NCBI GenBank assembly: GCA_963677015.1
Contig: OY781533.1
Location: 2,604,001-2,668,000 of the forward strand
Length of the DNA stretch: 64,000 bases
Reading direction: 5' to 3'
Source of the DNA: G963556115 sp963677015
GTDB lineage: Bacteria > Planctomycetota > SZUA-567
This document shows positions 1 through 8,378 of the stretch, one piece after another. Every line of letters starts with the position of its first letter. Positions within the stretch are counted from its first letter, which is position 1. The notes beneath the pieces were generated by a model. It made no database searches, was not told the origin of the DNA, and was given only the letters and a program-made list of their open reading frames with translations. The position numbers were made by a program, and so were the translations under genes.

Positions 1-444
1 CAATCCATAAAGCCCTATCATTCCCATCATAATGGTTATACTGAAGAAGATATAATCCATCGTCAGAAACCGCAGTGTCGGAGCTGTCTGCATCTCACCG
101 ATCTCTACAAATTCCCATGAAACATAAGCCACAATAATTGCAAAAACCGTAGAAATCAGACTTACCAGCAGCTTTAAAACATATAATTTCCTGCCTTTAC
201 AGTAATTATCCAGCAGGCCCAGCGAAACAAAGATATTACGTTCCAGAGCCAGTCCACTGGCGAATGCGGTGGCGTAAATAAAGAATATTCGGGACACCTC
301 TTCGGTCCAGGACGGCGCCTGCGGCAGAAAGAATCTGGCAAAAACCTGCACAATAACGGCGCAGACCATGCATATCAGCGAGATTATCGCTCCGGCCGCC
401 AGAATGGTATCCAGAACTTTTTTCAAAAAAAGAAGAACTTTCAT
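1..444 (-). CDS. dctQ: TRAP transporter small permease (DctQ-like), 3' end cut by window edge
   Basis: This is the small membrane subunit of a tripartite TRAP importer, which links the periplasmic binding protein to the large DctM channel in the inner membrane. The reading frame opens with ATG at 444 (MKVLLFLKKVLDTILAAGA) and runs past base 1 without a stop. It shows the DctQ pattern of a first hydrophobic helix with VQVFARF, then the family-typical SWTEEVSR near residue 45, followed by further membrane helices. A purine-rich AGAAGG lies about 12 nt upstream. It follows dctP in the same direction after 182 nt, so the two form one system, and dctM would be expected just beyond the window. The substrate is inferred from the neighbouring uxuA and uxuB to be a hexuronate. 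Confidence 0.85.
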   Translation of the reverse strand, partial: MKVLLFLKKVLDTILAAGAIISLICMVCAVIVQVFARFFLPQAPSWTEEVSRIFFIYATAFASGLALERNIFVSLGLLDNYCKGRKLYVLKLLVSLISTVFAIIVAYVSWEFVEIGEMQTAPTLRFLTMDYIFFSITIMMGMIGLYGL

Positions 445-626
445 CGGTTTATATTCACCTTCTGTCACACTATCAAACAACTGCTGACCGGTTATTATTA
501 TCCTGTTACCGGAAATTCATACCGGAGAGCATTCAGATTCCGGCGGCACCGTCAATGTTAAAGGAGAACAGAGAGCCAGAACGACCGGAATCCAAAAATT
601 TCAGTTACAATTATTATAATGATTTT

Positions 627-1604
627 CTACTTAATATTTACAATTTCTTCATACAGAGCATACTGTTCAGGACTGAAATTCTCCTTCACAGCTTTGGCAG
701 CGATCTTCTGGAACTCAGCCTTATCCACCTCAACGAACTTCATGCCCTTGGCCTCCAGGAACTGTTTGTACTCTTCCTCTTCCTTTACCAGATTATCCAT
801 TGCATGCTCACTGACAATTTTACCTGCTTCCAGAATAGCATCCTGATATTCTTTTGGAAGCTTCTGGAATTTTCTTTCACTCATAGCAACATAGATCCAG
901 CCGGTTACATGCTCGGTAAGATTTACATACTTCTGAACCTCATAAAAACTAGCACTCTTAATCAGAGCCAGCGGATTTTCCTGACCTTCAATGGTACCCT
1001 GCTGCAGACTGGTGAATACTTCGCTGAAAGCCATTGGTGTAGGCTTGGCTCCAGCAGCTTCCCAGAAGGAAACAAACAGCGGAACGTTAGGAACACGCAG
1101 AATCATACCATTCAGATCAGAAGGTTTGGTGATAGGACGATTACTGGTAAGATTACGCGGACCGCGACCGAAGGTAGCTACCGGACGAACCTTGACCTTA
1201 TCGATAATCTGCTGAGCGATCTTCTCGTTCGCTTTGCTGTTGATAATCTTCTTAAGGTGATCAAGGTCACGCACCGCATATGGTGCCGCCAGCAGAGCCG
1301 CCAGAGGCGCCCAATTCTGCATTGATTCACCGGTAATAGTAAAATCAGCGGTTCCCATCTGCATACCGCGAATCAGATCCATCTCTTTACCCAGCTGTGA
1401 GTTTGGGAATACCTGTACTTCTACAGCTCCCCCGGTTTTCTCCTTCACAATTTGAGCGAACTCAAGTGCTGACTTATGCCATGGATTCTCCTCATTAGCG
1501 AGGTGCCCGAACTTGAGCACAAACTCAGGATCCTTGGCGGAAGCAAAATTTACAGCCATTGAAAAAACAGCAAGCATTAAAGCAAGAATAGCTACTCTTT
1601 TCAT
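627..1604 (-). CDS. dctP: TRAP transporter substrate-binding protein (DctP family)
   Basis: This is a periplasmic solute receptor of 325 residues, the usual DctP length. Residues 1-23 form a Sec signal peptide (MKRVAILALMLAVFSMAVNFASA) with an AxA cleavage site and no lipobox cysteine, so the mature protein is soluble. The mature part starts with the family pattern LKFGHLANEENPWHKSALEF, and FPNSQLGKEMDLIRGMQMG is the typical DctP motif around residue 70. Arg in RVPNVPLF near residue 170 is the likely carboxylate-binding arginine of this family, consistent with a uronate ligand. It lies 74 nt downstream of uxuB in the same orientation. Assignment to hexuronate uptake rests on context, not on ligand residues. 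Confidence 0.9.
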   Translation of the reverse strand: MKRVAILALMLAVFSMAVNFASAKDPEFVLKFGHLANEENPWHKSALEFAQIVKEKTGGAVEVQVFPNSQLGKEMDLIRGMQMGTADFTITGESMQNWAPLAALLAAPYAVRDLDHLKKIINSKANEKIAQQIIDKVKVRPVATFGRGPRNLTSNRPITKPSDLNGMILRVPNVPLFVSFWEAAGAKPTPMAFSEVFTSLQQGTIEGQENPLALIKSASFYEVQKYVNLTEHVTGWIYVAMSERKFQKLPKEYQDAILEAGKIVSEHAMDNLVKEEEEYKQFLEAKGMKFVEVDKAEFQKIAAKAVKENFSPEQYALYEEIVNIK

Positions 1605-1656
1605 GTTAAACTCCTAATATAAACAGAACATCTAAAACCAACACAAATTATTCAGC

Positions 1657-1672
1657 GGCGGTATTGACCGCC
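1657..1672 (-). other. Short hairpin between uxuB and dctP
   Basis: GGCGGT and ACCGCC pair perfectly around a 4-nt loop in the 74-nt gap between uxuB and dctP. No U-run follows on the transcript, so it is more likely an RNA-stability or processing element than a full terminator. Function is inferred only from position. Confidence 0.4.
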
Positions 1673-1678
1673 CTCCTG

Positions 1679-3295
1679 TCAACAATACATATCCAGATAC
1701 TTACGCAAGGTGTCACGCACCGCTCCGGGGCCGGCACATAGCTCAAGGAACATTCTTTCAACTTTGACACCAAGATTGTACTTATAAAGATCGACACCAA
1801 AATATTCCGCATTACTCAGAATCGGCCTTATTTTATCCAGAATATCCCCGCCTGCCCCCAAAGCTATTCCACAAAGGCTCTCTGAAAGTTCTTCAAGGTT
1901 GGGATCAGGGCTGATTTCAAAGGCAGCCCCCGTGTCATCCACACCCAGCAGATAGCGCAGCCAACCGGCGAACTCCAGCGGGATAAAATCCAGAAAACTC
2001 AGATCCGTTTTCCCCTGTGCGATATACGCCTTGAGCGTCTCACCGAAACGAACCGGTATCTTCTTGGAGGTGTCGGTGGCAATACGCTGCGGAGTATCGG
2101 GAACAAACGGATTAGGAAAACGCACTTTGAGCACCTCGTCAATGAATTCACGAGCATCGAGTATGCCCGGATTTACCGCTACCGGCAACCCTTCAACATA
2201 TCCGACCTGTTCGACAAAACGCACCAGATCCCGATCCTGCATCTCTGAAGATATTGATTCATACCCCAGAAGACAGCCGTAAACAGCCAGCACCGTATGC
2301 AGAGGATTGAGGCAGGTACAGACCTTCATCTTCTCAATCTTATCAATAGTCTCACGGTCAGCGAACATCACCCCGACCTCTTCCAGCTTCTCCCGGCCAT
2401 TGGTAAACCGGTCTTCAATAGCCAGATACTGCGACTCTTCAGCATTTACAAAAGAAGCCACATATGAATTTTTCACGGTCTGCACCGGCTGCACACCTTC
2501 CACTCCGTCAGCACTGAGAATATCAGCTATCTTTACAGACGGCCGCGGAGTAATCTTGTCAATCATACTCCAGGTGAAATAGATTTTAGCAGGGTCATTC
2601 AGATAAGTGACAAACTCAGCCGGCACCATCCCGGCCTCTTGCCAGGCACGGGCAAAACCAAGCACCGCTTCCTGTAGTAGAGTACCGTTATGACTACAGT
2701 TATCCATACTCACCAGAGTTACCGGAGCCGCGGAAGCACTGAAACGGGCATAGAGCAGTTTGGCCAGCAGCCCCATCAGACTGCTCTGCTCGGCATTAAT
2801 ATCGGCGATACCAGCCTTCACCCAGGGCAGATAAGCTCCGGCACTATCTTTTATTGCATACCCCTTCTCAGTAATAGTCATACTGATCATCTGTAATGAC
2901 GGTGCGCAGAAGACCTCCTGCAGCCGTGCATAATTCAGAGAAGGTTTGATACTCTCGGTAATGCTGGCAACCACCTCTTTCTCGCAGTTTCCATCCTTCT
3001 TCAGGGTTACTGCAATCGCCAGATTATCAAACGGAGTACAAGAGACATCGATAATCTCCTCGTCAAAAGCTTCACACATTATTATCCCGGTATCGGCAAG
3101 GCCTTTATTGAGCAGACGCTGCTGCAGTACCGCCGGGAAGACTCTAAAGATGTTTCCCGCTCCGAAATGAAGCCAGCGGGGACTGGCGGCGGTATTGGCC
3201 GCGACCTCTTCAATATCAAATTCCGGTAACTTGTACCCTTTTTCCAGCCACTGGTCACGCGCTTTTATTCCGTCAACACTTAGTTTTAAAGACAT
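1679..3295 (-). CDS. uxuB: Fructuronate reductase / mannitol dehydrogenase family (UxuB)
   Basis: This is a cytoplasmic NAD-dependent polyol dehydrogenase of 538 residues, expected to reduce D-fructuronate to D-mannonate (UxuB). The N-terminal nucleotide-binding motif is WLHFGAGNIFR near residues 41-51. The long-chain mannitol dehydrogenase active-site Lys-Asn-His set is visible in KMKVCTCLNPLHTVLA near residues 325-340, with LNPLH in place of the more usual NGTHS. At 538 residues it is slightly longer than the E. coli enzyme. It lies between gntR and dctP on the same strand and pairs with uxuA, which acts on its product. A related uronate or mannitol dehydrogenase is possible, but the uxuA partner makes fructuronate reductase the best call. 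Confidence 0.85.
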   Translation of the reverse strand: MSLKLSVDGIKARDQWLEKGYKLPEFDIEEVAANTAASPRWLHFGAGNIFRVFPAVLQQRLLNKGLADTGIIMCEAFDEEIIDVSCTPFDNLAIAVTLKKDGNCEKEVVASITESIKPSLNYARLQEVFCAPSLQMISMTITEKGYAIKDSAGAYLPWVKAGIADINAEQSSLMGLLAKLLYARFSASAAPVTLVSMDNCSHNGTLLQEAVLGFARAWQEAGMVPAEFVTYLNDPAKIYFTWSMIDKITPRPSVKIADILSADGVEGVQPVQTVKNSYVASFVNAEESQYLAIEDRFTNGREKLEEVGVMFADRETIDKIEKMKVCTCLNPLHTVLAVYGCLLGYESISSEMQDRDLVRFVEQVGYVEGLPVAVNPGILDAREFIDEVLKVRFPNPFVPDTPQRIATDTSKKIPVRFGETLKAYIAQGKTDLSFLDFIPLEFAGWLRYLLGVDDTGAAFEISPDPNLEELSESLCGIALGAGGDILDKIRPILSNAEYFGVDLYKYNLGVKVERMFLELCAGPGAVRDTLRKYLDMYC

Positions 3296-3364
3296 TATTA
3301 ATTCCTCAAAATATACTGAACCTTATCAATCCGGCAGTAATCTGACAAGACCGGAGTCCGAATA

Positions 3365-4066
3365 TTACTTTACCCCTTCGAAACTGTTCTGCAGATGACT
3401 GAACATCCGCTTGCCGCTCTCTTTAGCATTATGCTCAGCCAGAGCCGCTATTATCATTTCATGCTCACCGATTGTATCCTGAGTCCGCTGCGGATTCTGA
3501 AAGAACGCCAGATCATCAGTAAAGAGCCAGAAATCCACGAGATTACGGGTTATCAGCGAGAACATGGAGATCATCGTCTTGTTCCGGCTGAAGCGCATAA
3601 TCTCCATATGAAAGAAGATATCAAGCTCCCCGCCGCGGCAGCCATTCTCAACTTCATGAATAAAATCCCGGTGAATTTCTCTCAGATGCTCAAGCTCCGC
3701 CGGAGTAATATGCTCGGCCGCCATCTCCGCGGCCCGCACCTCAAGGACCTCCCGCGCTTCATAAACCTCGATAAAATCCGGTTTTTCCGACAGATCAATA
3801 ATATTTCGCACCAGACCGATAAGAATCTTGCTGTAAATATTGGCAATATAGGTTCCCGACTGCGGCTTGACCTCTATCACCCCATACAATTCCAGAGGCT
3901 TGAAAGCCGCCTTAAGCTGCTGCTTGGTCACATTGAAGGATTTTTGCAGCACATTCTCCGGCGGCAACTGCTCACCGGGCTGCAGCTCTCCGGATGCGAG
4001 CAGTTCATATATCTGCTCAAGAATCAGATCCGCAGGCGTCGGATTTACAATCGGTTTAAACTTCAT
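3365..4066 (-). CDS. GntR/FadR-family transcriptional regulator of the hexuronate operon
   Basis: This 233-residue regulator has an N-terminal winged helix of about 70 residues (ILEQIYELLASGELQPGEQL, then the wing GVIEVKPQSGTYIA) and a C-terminal FCD effector domain from about residue 95 (EAREVLEVRAAEMAAEHI, with His in FHMEIMRFSRN). The FadR subfamily commonly senses uronates and related acids, as in UxuR/ExuR. I place the start at the ATG at 4066 because GGAGA lies 6 nt upstream. A further upstream in-frame TTG at 4081 would put that ribosome site inside the gene. It sits between uxuA and uxuB, so it is probably autoregulated with them. Confidence 0.88.
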   Translation of the reverse strand: MKFKPIVNPTPADLILEQIYELLASGELQPGEQLPPENVLQKSFNVTKQQLKAAFKPLELYGVIEVKPQSGTYIANIYSKILIGLVRNIIDLSEKPDFIEVYEAREVLEVRAAEMAAEHITPAELEHLREIHRDFIHEVENGCRGGELDIFFHMEIMRFSRNKTMISMFSLITRNLVDFWLFTDDLAFFQNPQRTQDTIGEHEMIIAALAEHNAKESGKRMFSHLQNSFEGVK

Positions 4067-4110
4067 ATCATTTCTCCACAAACAACCGGATTCCGGCCGG
4101 ATAATACTTA

Positions 4111-5316
4111 CTACTGCCCAAACTCACTGAAGAGTATACCCCGCTCCAGACCACGCAGCTCAGCCAGCCCCTTCATCCGTCCCAGGCAGGTATATCCCGG
4201 ATTCTCAACCGGAGGTTTGGACATATCATCGAGCATCAGCACACCATGATCCGGACGAAAACTTAGCTGCCAGTCCTCACGCCCCTCTTCCTGCCGCCGC
4301 TGCTCTTCTTTGAGTAAAGCTCTTACTACTTCGCACATCTTCACACTACCCTCAAGATGCCGCGCTTCATAAAAGTTACCCTCTTCATCACACTGCGTAC
4401 TGCGCAGATGCACCGCATGAATACGGTCACCGTACTTCTCGATAATACCGACAATATCATTGTCGAGCCTTGCCGAATATGAGCCGGTACAGAGACAGAT
4501 CCCGTTAGCGCGCGAATCGACCATACCCAGCAGATCCTTGACATCCTCCTCACATGAAACGATACGTGAAAGACCGAGAACAGAATATGGAGGATCGTCC
4601 GGATGAACCGCTAGAACCACTCCGGACTCTTCAGCTACCGGCACCACTTCCTGTAGAAACAGTTTATAATTTTCCTTGAGAACCTCACGGGTAATAGTCT
4701 GATATCTGGCAAGCATCGCCCGCATATCCTCGATATTCAGACCCAGCTTGCAACCAGGGAAAACATCGATAATCGCCTTACAGAAAGTATCCCGCTCCTC
4801 AGGACTGAGTGAATCATAAAATGCCTTGGCCTTTACCCTGATCGCCTCAGTATACTCCTTCTCAGCCCCCTCGCGCTGGAGAAAATAAATTTCAAAAGCG
4901 GCAAAACGCGCCATATCAAAACGCAGACACTCAGTACCGTCATCAAGCTTGTATTTGAGATCTGTCCGTATCCAGTCCAGAACCGGCATAAAATTATAAA
5001 TAACCGTACGCACTCCCGCCTTGCCAAGATTGCGCAGACTTTCCTTATAATTCTCCAGATGCTGCTCATAACAGCCGCTTCTGGTCTTTATTTCTTCAGA
5101 AACCGGCAGACTTTCCACCGCCTCCCAGCTGAGGCCACTCTCAGCCAGCATAGACTTTCTCTTTTCGATCTCCTCCACCGGCCAGACCGCACCATAGGCG
5201 ATATGATGCAGCGAAGTGTATACTCCTGTTGCACCACATTGCTTTATCATATCCAGAGTTACTGTATCATTAGGGCCAAACCAGCGAAACGTCTCTATAA
5301 GCTTTAATTTCTGCAT
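4111..5316 (-). CDS. uxuA: Mannonate dehydratase (UxuA)
   Basis: This is D-mannonate dehydratase, converting D-mannonate to 2-keto-3-deoxygluconate in the cytoplasm with a divalent metal. From the ATG at 5316 the protein has 401 residues, close to the 394 of E. coli UxuA. Recognisable motifs are TFRWFGPNDTVTL at the N-terminus, VIYNFMPVLDWIRTDL near 110, LAVHPDDPP near 225 and the C-terminal FRPDHGVLMLDD. An in-frame GTG nine codons earlier lacks a ribosome site, whereas GAGGA precedes the ATG. It is the first gene of the uxuA-gntR-uxuB-dctPQ run. Confidence 0.93.
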   Translation of the reverse strand: MQKLKLIETFRWFGPNDTVTLDMIKQCGATGVYTSLHHIAYGAVWPVEEIEKRKSMLAESGLSWEAVESLPVSEEIKTRSGCYEQHLENYKESLRNLGKAGVRTVIYNFMPVLDWIRTDLKYKLDDGTECLRFDMARFAAFEIYFLQREGAEKEYTEAIRVKAKAFYDSLSPEERDTFCKAIIDVFPGCKLGLNIEDMRAMLARYQTITREVLKENYKLFLQEVVPVAEESGVVLAVHPDDPPYSVLGLSRIVSCEEDVKDLLGMVDSRANGICLCTGSYSARLDNDIVGIIEKYGDRIHAVHLRSTQCDEEGNFYEARHLEGSVKMCEVVRALLKEEQRRQEEGREDWQLSFRPDHGVLMLDDMSKPPVENPGYTCLGRMKGLAELRGLERGILFSEFGQ

Positions 5317-5365
5317 ATCCGAACTTTCCTCATGTAAAATCACCGGGCAATCTTAAAATCTAACC

Positions 5366-5383
5366 AACTAGTAACCTAGTTAC
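5366..5383. promoter_or_regulatory. Candidate operator upstream of uxuA
   Basis: Two overlapping inverted repeats are visible. AACTAG (5366-5371) pairs with CTAGTT (5376-5381), and GTAAC (5371-5375) pairs with GTTAC (5379-5383). On the minus strand they lie about 20 nt downstream of a possible promoter, TTGCTT (5430-5425) and TAAAGT (5408-5403) with a 16-nt spacer. That is a repressor-like position for the GntR protein of the operon. The link to that protein is inferred. Confidence 0.45.
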
Positions 5384-5751
5384 TTAGTAATGTAACATCT
5401 CTACTTTATCCCAAAATTTAGCTTAAGCAAATTTTTTCATTAATTTTCCCTACTGAAAAGTTAGCATTGACCACAAAAAAGCCAAAACATACTTTTACTT
5501 TAAGCCACAAAATACCGACTCAATCTAAAAAATACCAGCATTGAAAAAACCAGAATATTTTTAATATTTTTTTAATAAAACAAACCGTCAAAAAAGAAAT
5601 TACTACCCCATACCACAAAAAACGCTGCAATTTGACAACACCGCAAACCAGACGCAAATCATACAACCGGAAAAACCTCCAATATTTTCCCGTCTGCTCC
5701 GCACGTACCCGGCACAGAACATTAAACAAAATTTTCAAGATCTGCAGCTAG
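5384..5751. other. AT-rich intergenic region upstream of uxuA
   Basis: Apart from the possible uxuA promoter at 5403-5430 and the palindrome GCTTAAGC at 5421-5428, I see no gene or clear structure here. A 72-codon minus-strand frame exists, but it starts with TTG, has no ribosome site and has a composition unlike the neighbouring genes. Confidence 0.4.
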
Positions 5752-5782
5752 CATAAAAAAAAGGGTGCCCGAATAGGCACCC
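5752..5782 (-). terminator. Rho-independent terminator of the lacI-type gene
   Basis: GGGTGCC (5763-5769) pairs with GGCACCC (5776-5782) around a 6-nt loop. On the minus strand it is followed by a run of eight or more U residues (the A-run at 5755-5762). It sits 63 nt after the stop of the LacI-family gene. Confidence 0.85.
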
Positions 5783-5844
5783 ATAACATGAAACTCAAAT
5801 TTATCAATAGTTTATAGTGTATTTTAACTACGAAATATCTCCTA

Positions 5845-6870
5845 CTACAATAGCGACTTGACACTGTTACGATGGATCAACTTGGAATTTATCAGATTCA
5901 CCACCGGCTCACGCTCACTCTGATGCTGAAGCTTCAGATAGAGCATATCCAAAGCGATCTGACCAATCTGCCGGTTAGGAACATTTACCGTACTCAGTGA
6001 CGGTGTCGACATTTCAGACATTGGAATATTATCAAAACCAAATATCGAAACATCACCGGGTATACTGTAACCACACTCCTGAATAGCCCTAATACACCCC
6101 AGAGCAATAATATCATTACTGGCAAATAAAGCCGTCGGCAACTGCGGCCTGTCTTTAAGATGCACCAGCATATCCTGATAAGCACCTTCAAAAGTCGAGT
6201 CAACAGTAAATTTATTCTCCGCCTTCAACTCCAGACCAAGATCGGTTACCGCCCGGTTGAAAGCCTGCTCACGCAATGCGAAGTTATAACCACCTACCGT
6301 ACTCTTTATCATACCGATGTCAGTATGCCCCAGGTCCTGAAAATATTTGACAATATTATACACCGACTGCATATTATTCATATTTACATAATCCGCTTCT
6401 ATCGAATAGATATAAGTATCAATAAATACAATCTTCGCCTCAGTGGCAATCAACGCCTGAACATCACTGTCACTGAGCTCGGTAGCCAGAACAATATACC
6501 CGGCTGTCTGGGTATTTGAATTAATCTTCTGCACCACCGTTTCGATCGGAGTAAAAGGCTGAAATGATTCGATTTCAATAGTAATATTGTGCAGCTGCGC
6601 CGAATCCATTATACCATTGAGATAATTTCCAATAAAATTTTCATGGTTGGTGTTCAGCGCATGACCATGTTTGGGAATCTGCATAAATCTTACCGTTCCC
6701 TGCGTGTCCGGACCAGGCTTTACCGCCGGCTGATATCCCAGTTCTTCAGCGACATTTATGATTTTTTCCCGGGTAGCATCACTTACTCCGGCTTTGTTAT
6801 TTAGTGCAAGAGAGACTGCAGTCGCTGAAACCTGAGCTTTTTGCGCAATCTCTTTTATGCGAACCTTCAT
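5845..6870 (-). CDS. LacI-family transcriptional regulator 1
   Basis: This 341-residue repressor-type protein has an N-terminal LacI helix-turn-helix (IKEIAQKAQVSATAVSLALN, residues 5-24) and a periplasmic-binding-like effector domain from about residue 60 to the end, with the family motif SIFGFDNIPMSEMSTPSLST near 280. The linker after LGYQ lacks the usual YxPNxxA hinge-helix pattern. It is divergent from the DHAP-shunt/ABC operon, which makes that operon the likely target. It is a clear paralogue of the regulator at 54605-55636. The recognition helices differ by two residues (SATAVSLALNN versus SVAAVSLALNN), so the two may bind related operators. Confidence 0.92.
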   Translation of the reverse strand: MKVRIKEIAQKAQVSATAVSLALNNKAGVSDATREKIINVAEELGYQPAVKPGPDTQGTVRFMQIPKHGHALNTNHENFIGNYLNGIMDSAQLHNITIEIESFQPFTPIETVVQKINSNTQTAGYIVLATELSDSDVQALIATEAKIVFIDTYIYSIEADYVNMNNMQSVYNIVKYFQDLGHTDIGMIKSTVGGYNFALREQAFNRAVTDLGLELKAENKFTVDSTFEGAYQDMLVHLKDRPQLPTALFASNDIIALGCIRAIQECGYSIPGDVSIFGFDNIPMSEMSTPSLSTVNVPNRQIGQIALDMLYLKLQHQSEREPVVNLINSKLIHRNSVKSLL

Positions 6871-6980
6871 TTTGGTATCTTTCCTAGTTAAAATATTCCA
6901 TATAAGTTAATTACAGGTATTTTACGCTATTCCCCTCTGCAATCAACCCCAAAACCATAAACTAAAAATTTAGTAATTAT

Positions 6981-6994
6981 TTTACTTTTGTAAA
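6981..6994. promoter_or_regulatory. Inverted repeat in the divergent lacI/ABC region
   Basis: TTTAC and GTAAA form perfect arms around TTTT. It lies 110 nt upstream of the lacI-type start and may be an autoregulatory operator. No direct evidence separates it from chance in this AT-rich stretch. Confidence 0.3.
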
Positions 6995-7064
6995 GTTGCC
7001 AACCACACCCTTATCATGCTAAAATAATCGGTAAAAACGTAATTTTGACCTAAATTTGACTTAA

Positions 7065-7113
7065 AAACAAGTTGTTTAACCTAATAATATCTTATAAAAT
7101 CCCGTTAAACAAG
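7065..7113. promoter_or_regulatory. Candidate LacI-family operators upstream of the DHAP-shunt operon
   Basis: AAACAA-g-TTGTTT at 7065-7077 is a 13-bp palindrome, the size and symmetry of a LacI-family operator. It overlaps AGTTGTTTAAC (7070-7080). A second near-copy lies at 7104-7113 as GTTAAACAAG, the reverse complement of CTTGTTTAAC. The exact AGTTGTTTAAC string recurs at 54251-54261, in front of the other LacI paralogue. Assignment to these regulators is inferred. Confidence 0.5.
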
Positions 7114-7232
7114 TAAATTTTATATAAATTTTTTATAAAAAAATCAGTAAATAAGTTGCGTAAGGTTGATTCCATGTGGTAGACTGAAAGTGTTGTGAAG
7201 GTCAAATTCTAGTTTGTTAAGGAGACAAAAAA

Positions 7233-8300
7233 ATGAAAAAATTGATGTTAGGTTTGTTATTGATTGCTGCAATGCTCAATATCTGCACTCTGAGCTATGC
7301 TGACGACGATATGCCGGAAGCATTTGCAAATGGAAAGAAGCACAAGATCGTTCTGGTCAAGGAATGGGGCACAGGCACCCACATGACCATGCACATTAAC
7401 GGTGTAAAAAGAGAAGCTAAAAAATACGGTATTGAAGTGAACGTTATCGATGCCAACCATGACCTCCAGGCCATGGCCGAAGGAATTGAAAATGCGGTAA
7501 ACCAGAAGGTAGACGCAATTCTAACCTCACACGGCAAGAGTGATGCGCTTCAGCCATCAATTGAAAAAGCTTTGAGAGCCGGAATTCCAGTTATCACCTT
7601 TGATAATGACTTCAAAGTTCCAGCGGACGTTCCTGCCGGTATGCTCGTAAGTATCGACCAGTACGACCTGATGCTGGGTCTGCTCTCACAGATGGCACTA
7701 GTCAACTATATGGACGGCAGCGCCAACGTTGTTTACAACCGCCTTGCCAATGTTCCTCCTACAGATAAGCGTCATCGTATCTGGGAAGGCGCAATTATTC
7801 CAACCTTCCCCGGTATCAACGTAGTCAATACCATCGACCTCGGTACAGACGGTGTTATGGCCAAGTCTCAGGCAGCTCTTGAAGCAATCCTTGATGCTGA
7901 CAAAGACAGCAAGATCGACGCAATTTACGCCGTATGGGATGAGTATGCAAAAGGTTTCTACAACGCTATTGTTGCTTCAGGCAGAAAGATTCCTCTCTTC
8001 TCTGTAGATATCTCAGATCAGGATATCGCCATGATGCAGGCACACCCTGAAATCTGGATCGCTTCAGCTGGTGTTGACCCAACCGTTATCGGTATTGTAC
8101 AGGTAAGACTTGCCATGAAGGCTATCGCCGGCGACAAGCTTCCTCGCTACTATCACCTGACACCTGTTCTTGTAAAATCATCAGATCTTCCATCAATCAA
8201 GGAAAGATCAGTCCGCATGGCCGACCTTTCTGAATTCTATGAAAACTGGGGAACAACTTCAGAATTCCTCGAACCATGGATGGAAAAGATCGCAAAATAG
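7233..8300 (+). CDS. ABC transporter periplasmic substrate-binding protein, ribose type
   Basis: This 355-residue receptor has a signal peptide of about 23 residues (hydrophobic LMLGLLLIAAMLNI, then SYA|DDD) and no lipobox cysteine. The mature part follows the sugar-binding type I fold (RbsB-like, Peripla_BP_4): KHKIVLVKEWGTGTHM, AEGIENAVNQKVDAILTSHG and GIPVITFDNDF. It is the first gene of an operon that continues with an RbsA-type ATPase, an RbsC-type permease, mtnK, mtnA and an aldolase, which makes a free 5-methylthioribose or 5-deoxyribose, or the parent nucleoside, the likely cargo. The ribosome site AAGGAGA lies 7 nt before the ATG. The ligand assignment is inferred from the neighbours. 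Confidence 0.88.
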   Translation: MKKLMLGLLLIAAMLNICTLSYADDDMPEAFANGKKHKIVLVKEWGTGTHMTMHINGVKREAKKYGIEVNVIDANHDLQAMAEGIENAVNQKVDAILTSHGKSDALQPSIEKALRAGIPVITFDNDFKVPADVPAGMLVSIDQYDLMLGLLSQMALVNYMDGSANVVYNRLANVPPTDKRHRIWEGAIIPTFPGINVVNTIDLGTDGVMAKSQAALEAILDADKDSKIDAIYAVWDEYAKGFYNAIVASGRKIPLFSVDISDQDIAMMQAHPEIWIASAGVDPTVIGIVQVRLAMKAIAGDKLPRYYHLTPVLVKSSDLPSIKERSVRMADLSEFYENWGTTSEFLEPWMEKIAK

Positions 8301-8329
8301 TCTGGTAGAATATTTATTATAGCTAACAG

Positions 8330-8354
8330 TCGGGAGGAAGAACCTTCCTCCCGA
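8330..8354 (+). other. Perfect hairpin between binding-protein and ATPase genes
   Basis: TCGGGAGGAAG (8330-8340) pairs over 11 bp with CTTCCTCCCGA (8344-8354) around a 3-nt loop. Only weak U-richness follows. Such hairpins after binding-protein genes commonly stabilise the upstream message or partly terminate transcription. Confidence 0.75.
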
Positions 8355-8378
8355 TTATAAAAACAGTAAAGGAAGTAT

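Noticed and set aside
3395..4249. 284-codon plus-strand frame opposite the GntR gene
   Set aside because: It is an antisense shadow. The minus-strand frame encodes a complete recognisable GntR/FCD protein with a ribosome site.
5520..5738. 72-codon minus-strand reading frame upstream of uxuA
   Set aside because: It starts with TTG, has no ribosome site and has a hydrophobic-aromatic composition typical of AT-rich chance translation.
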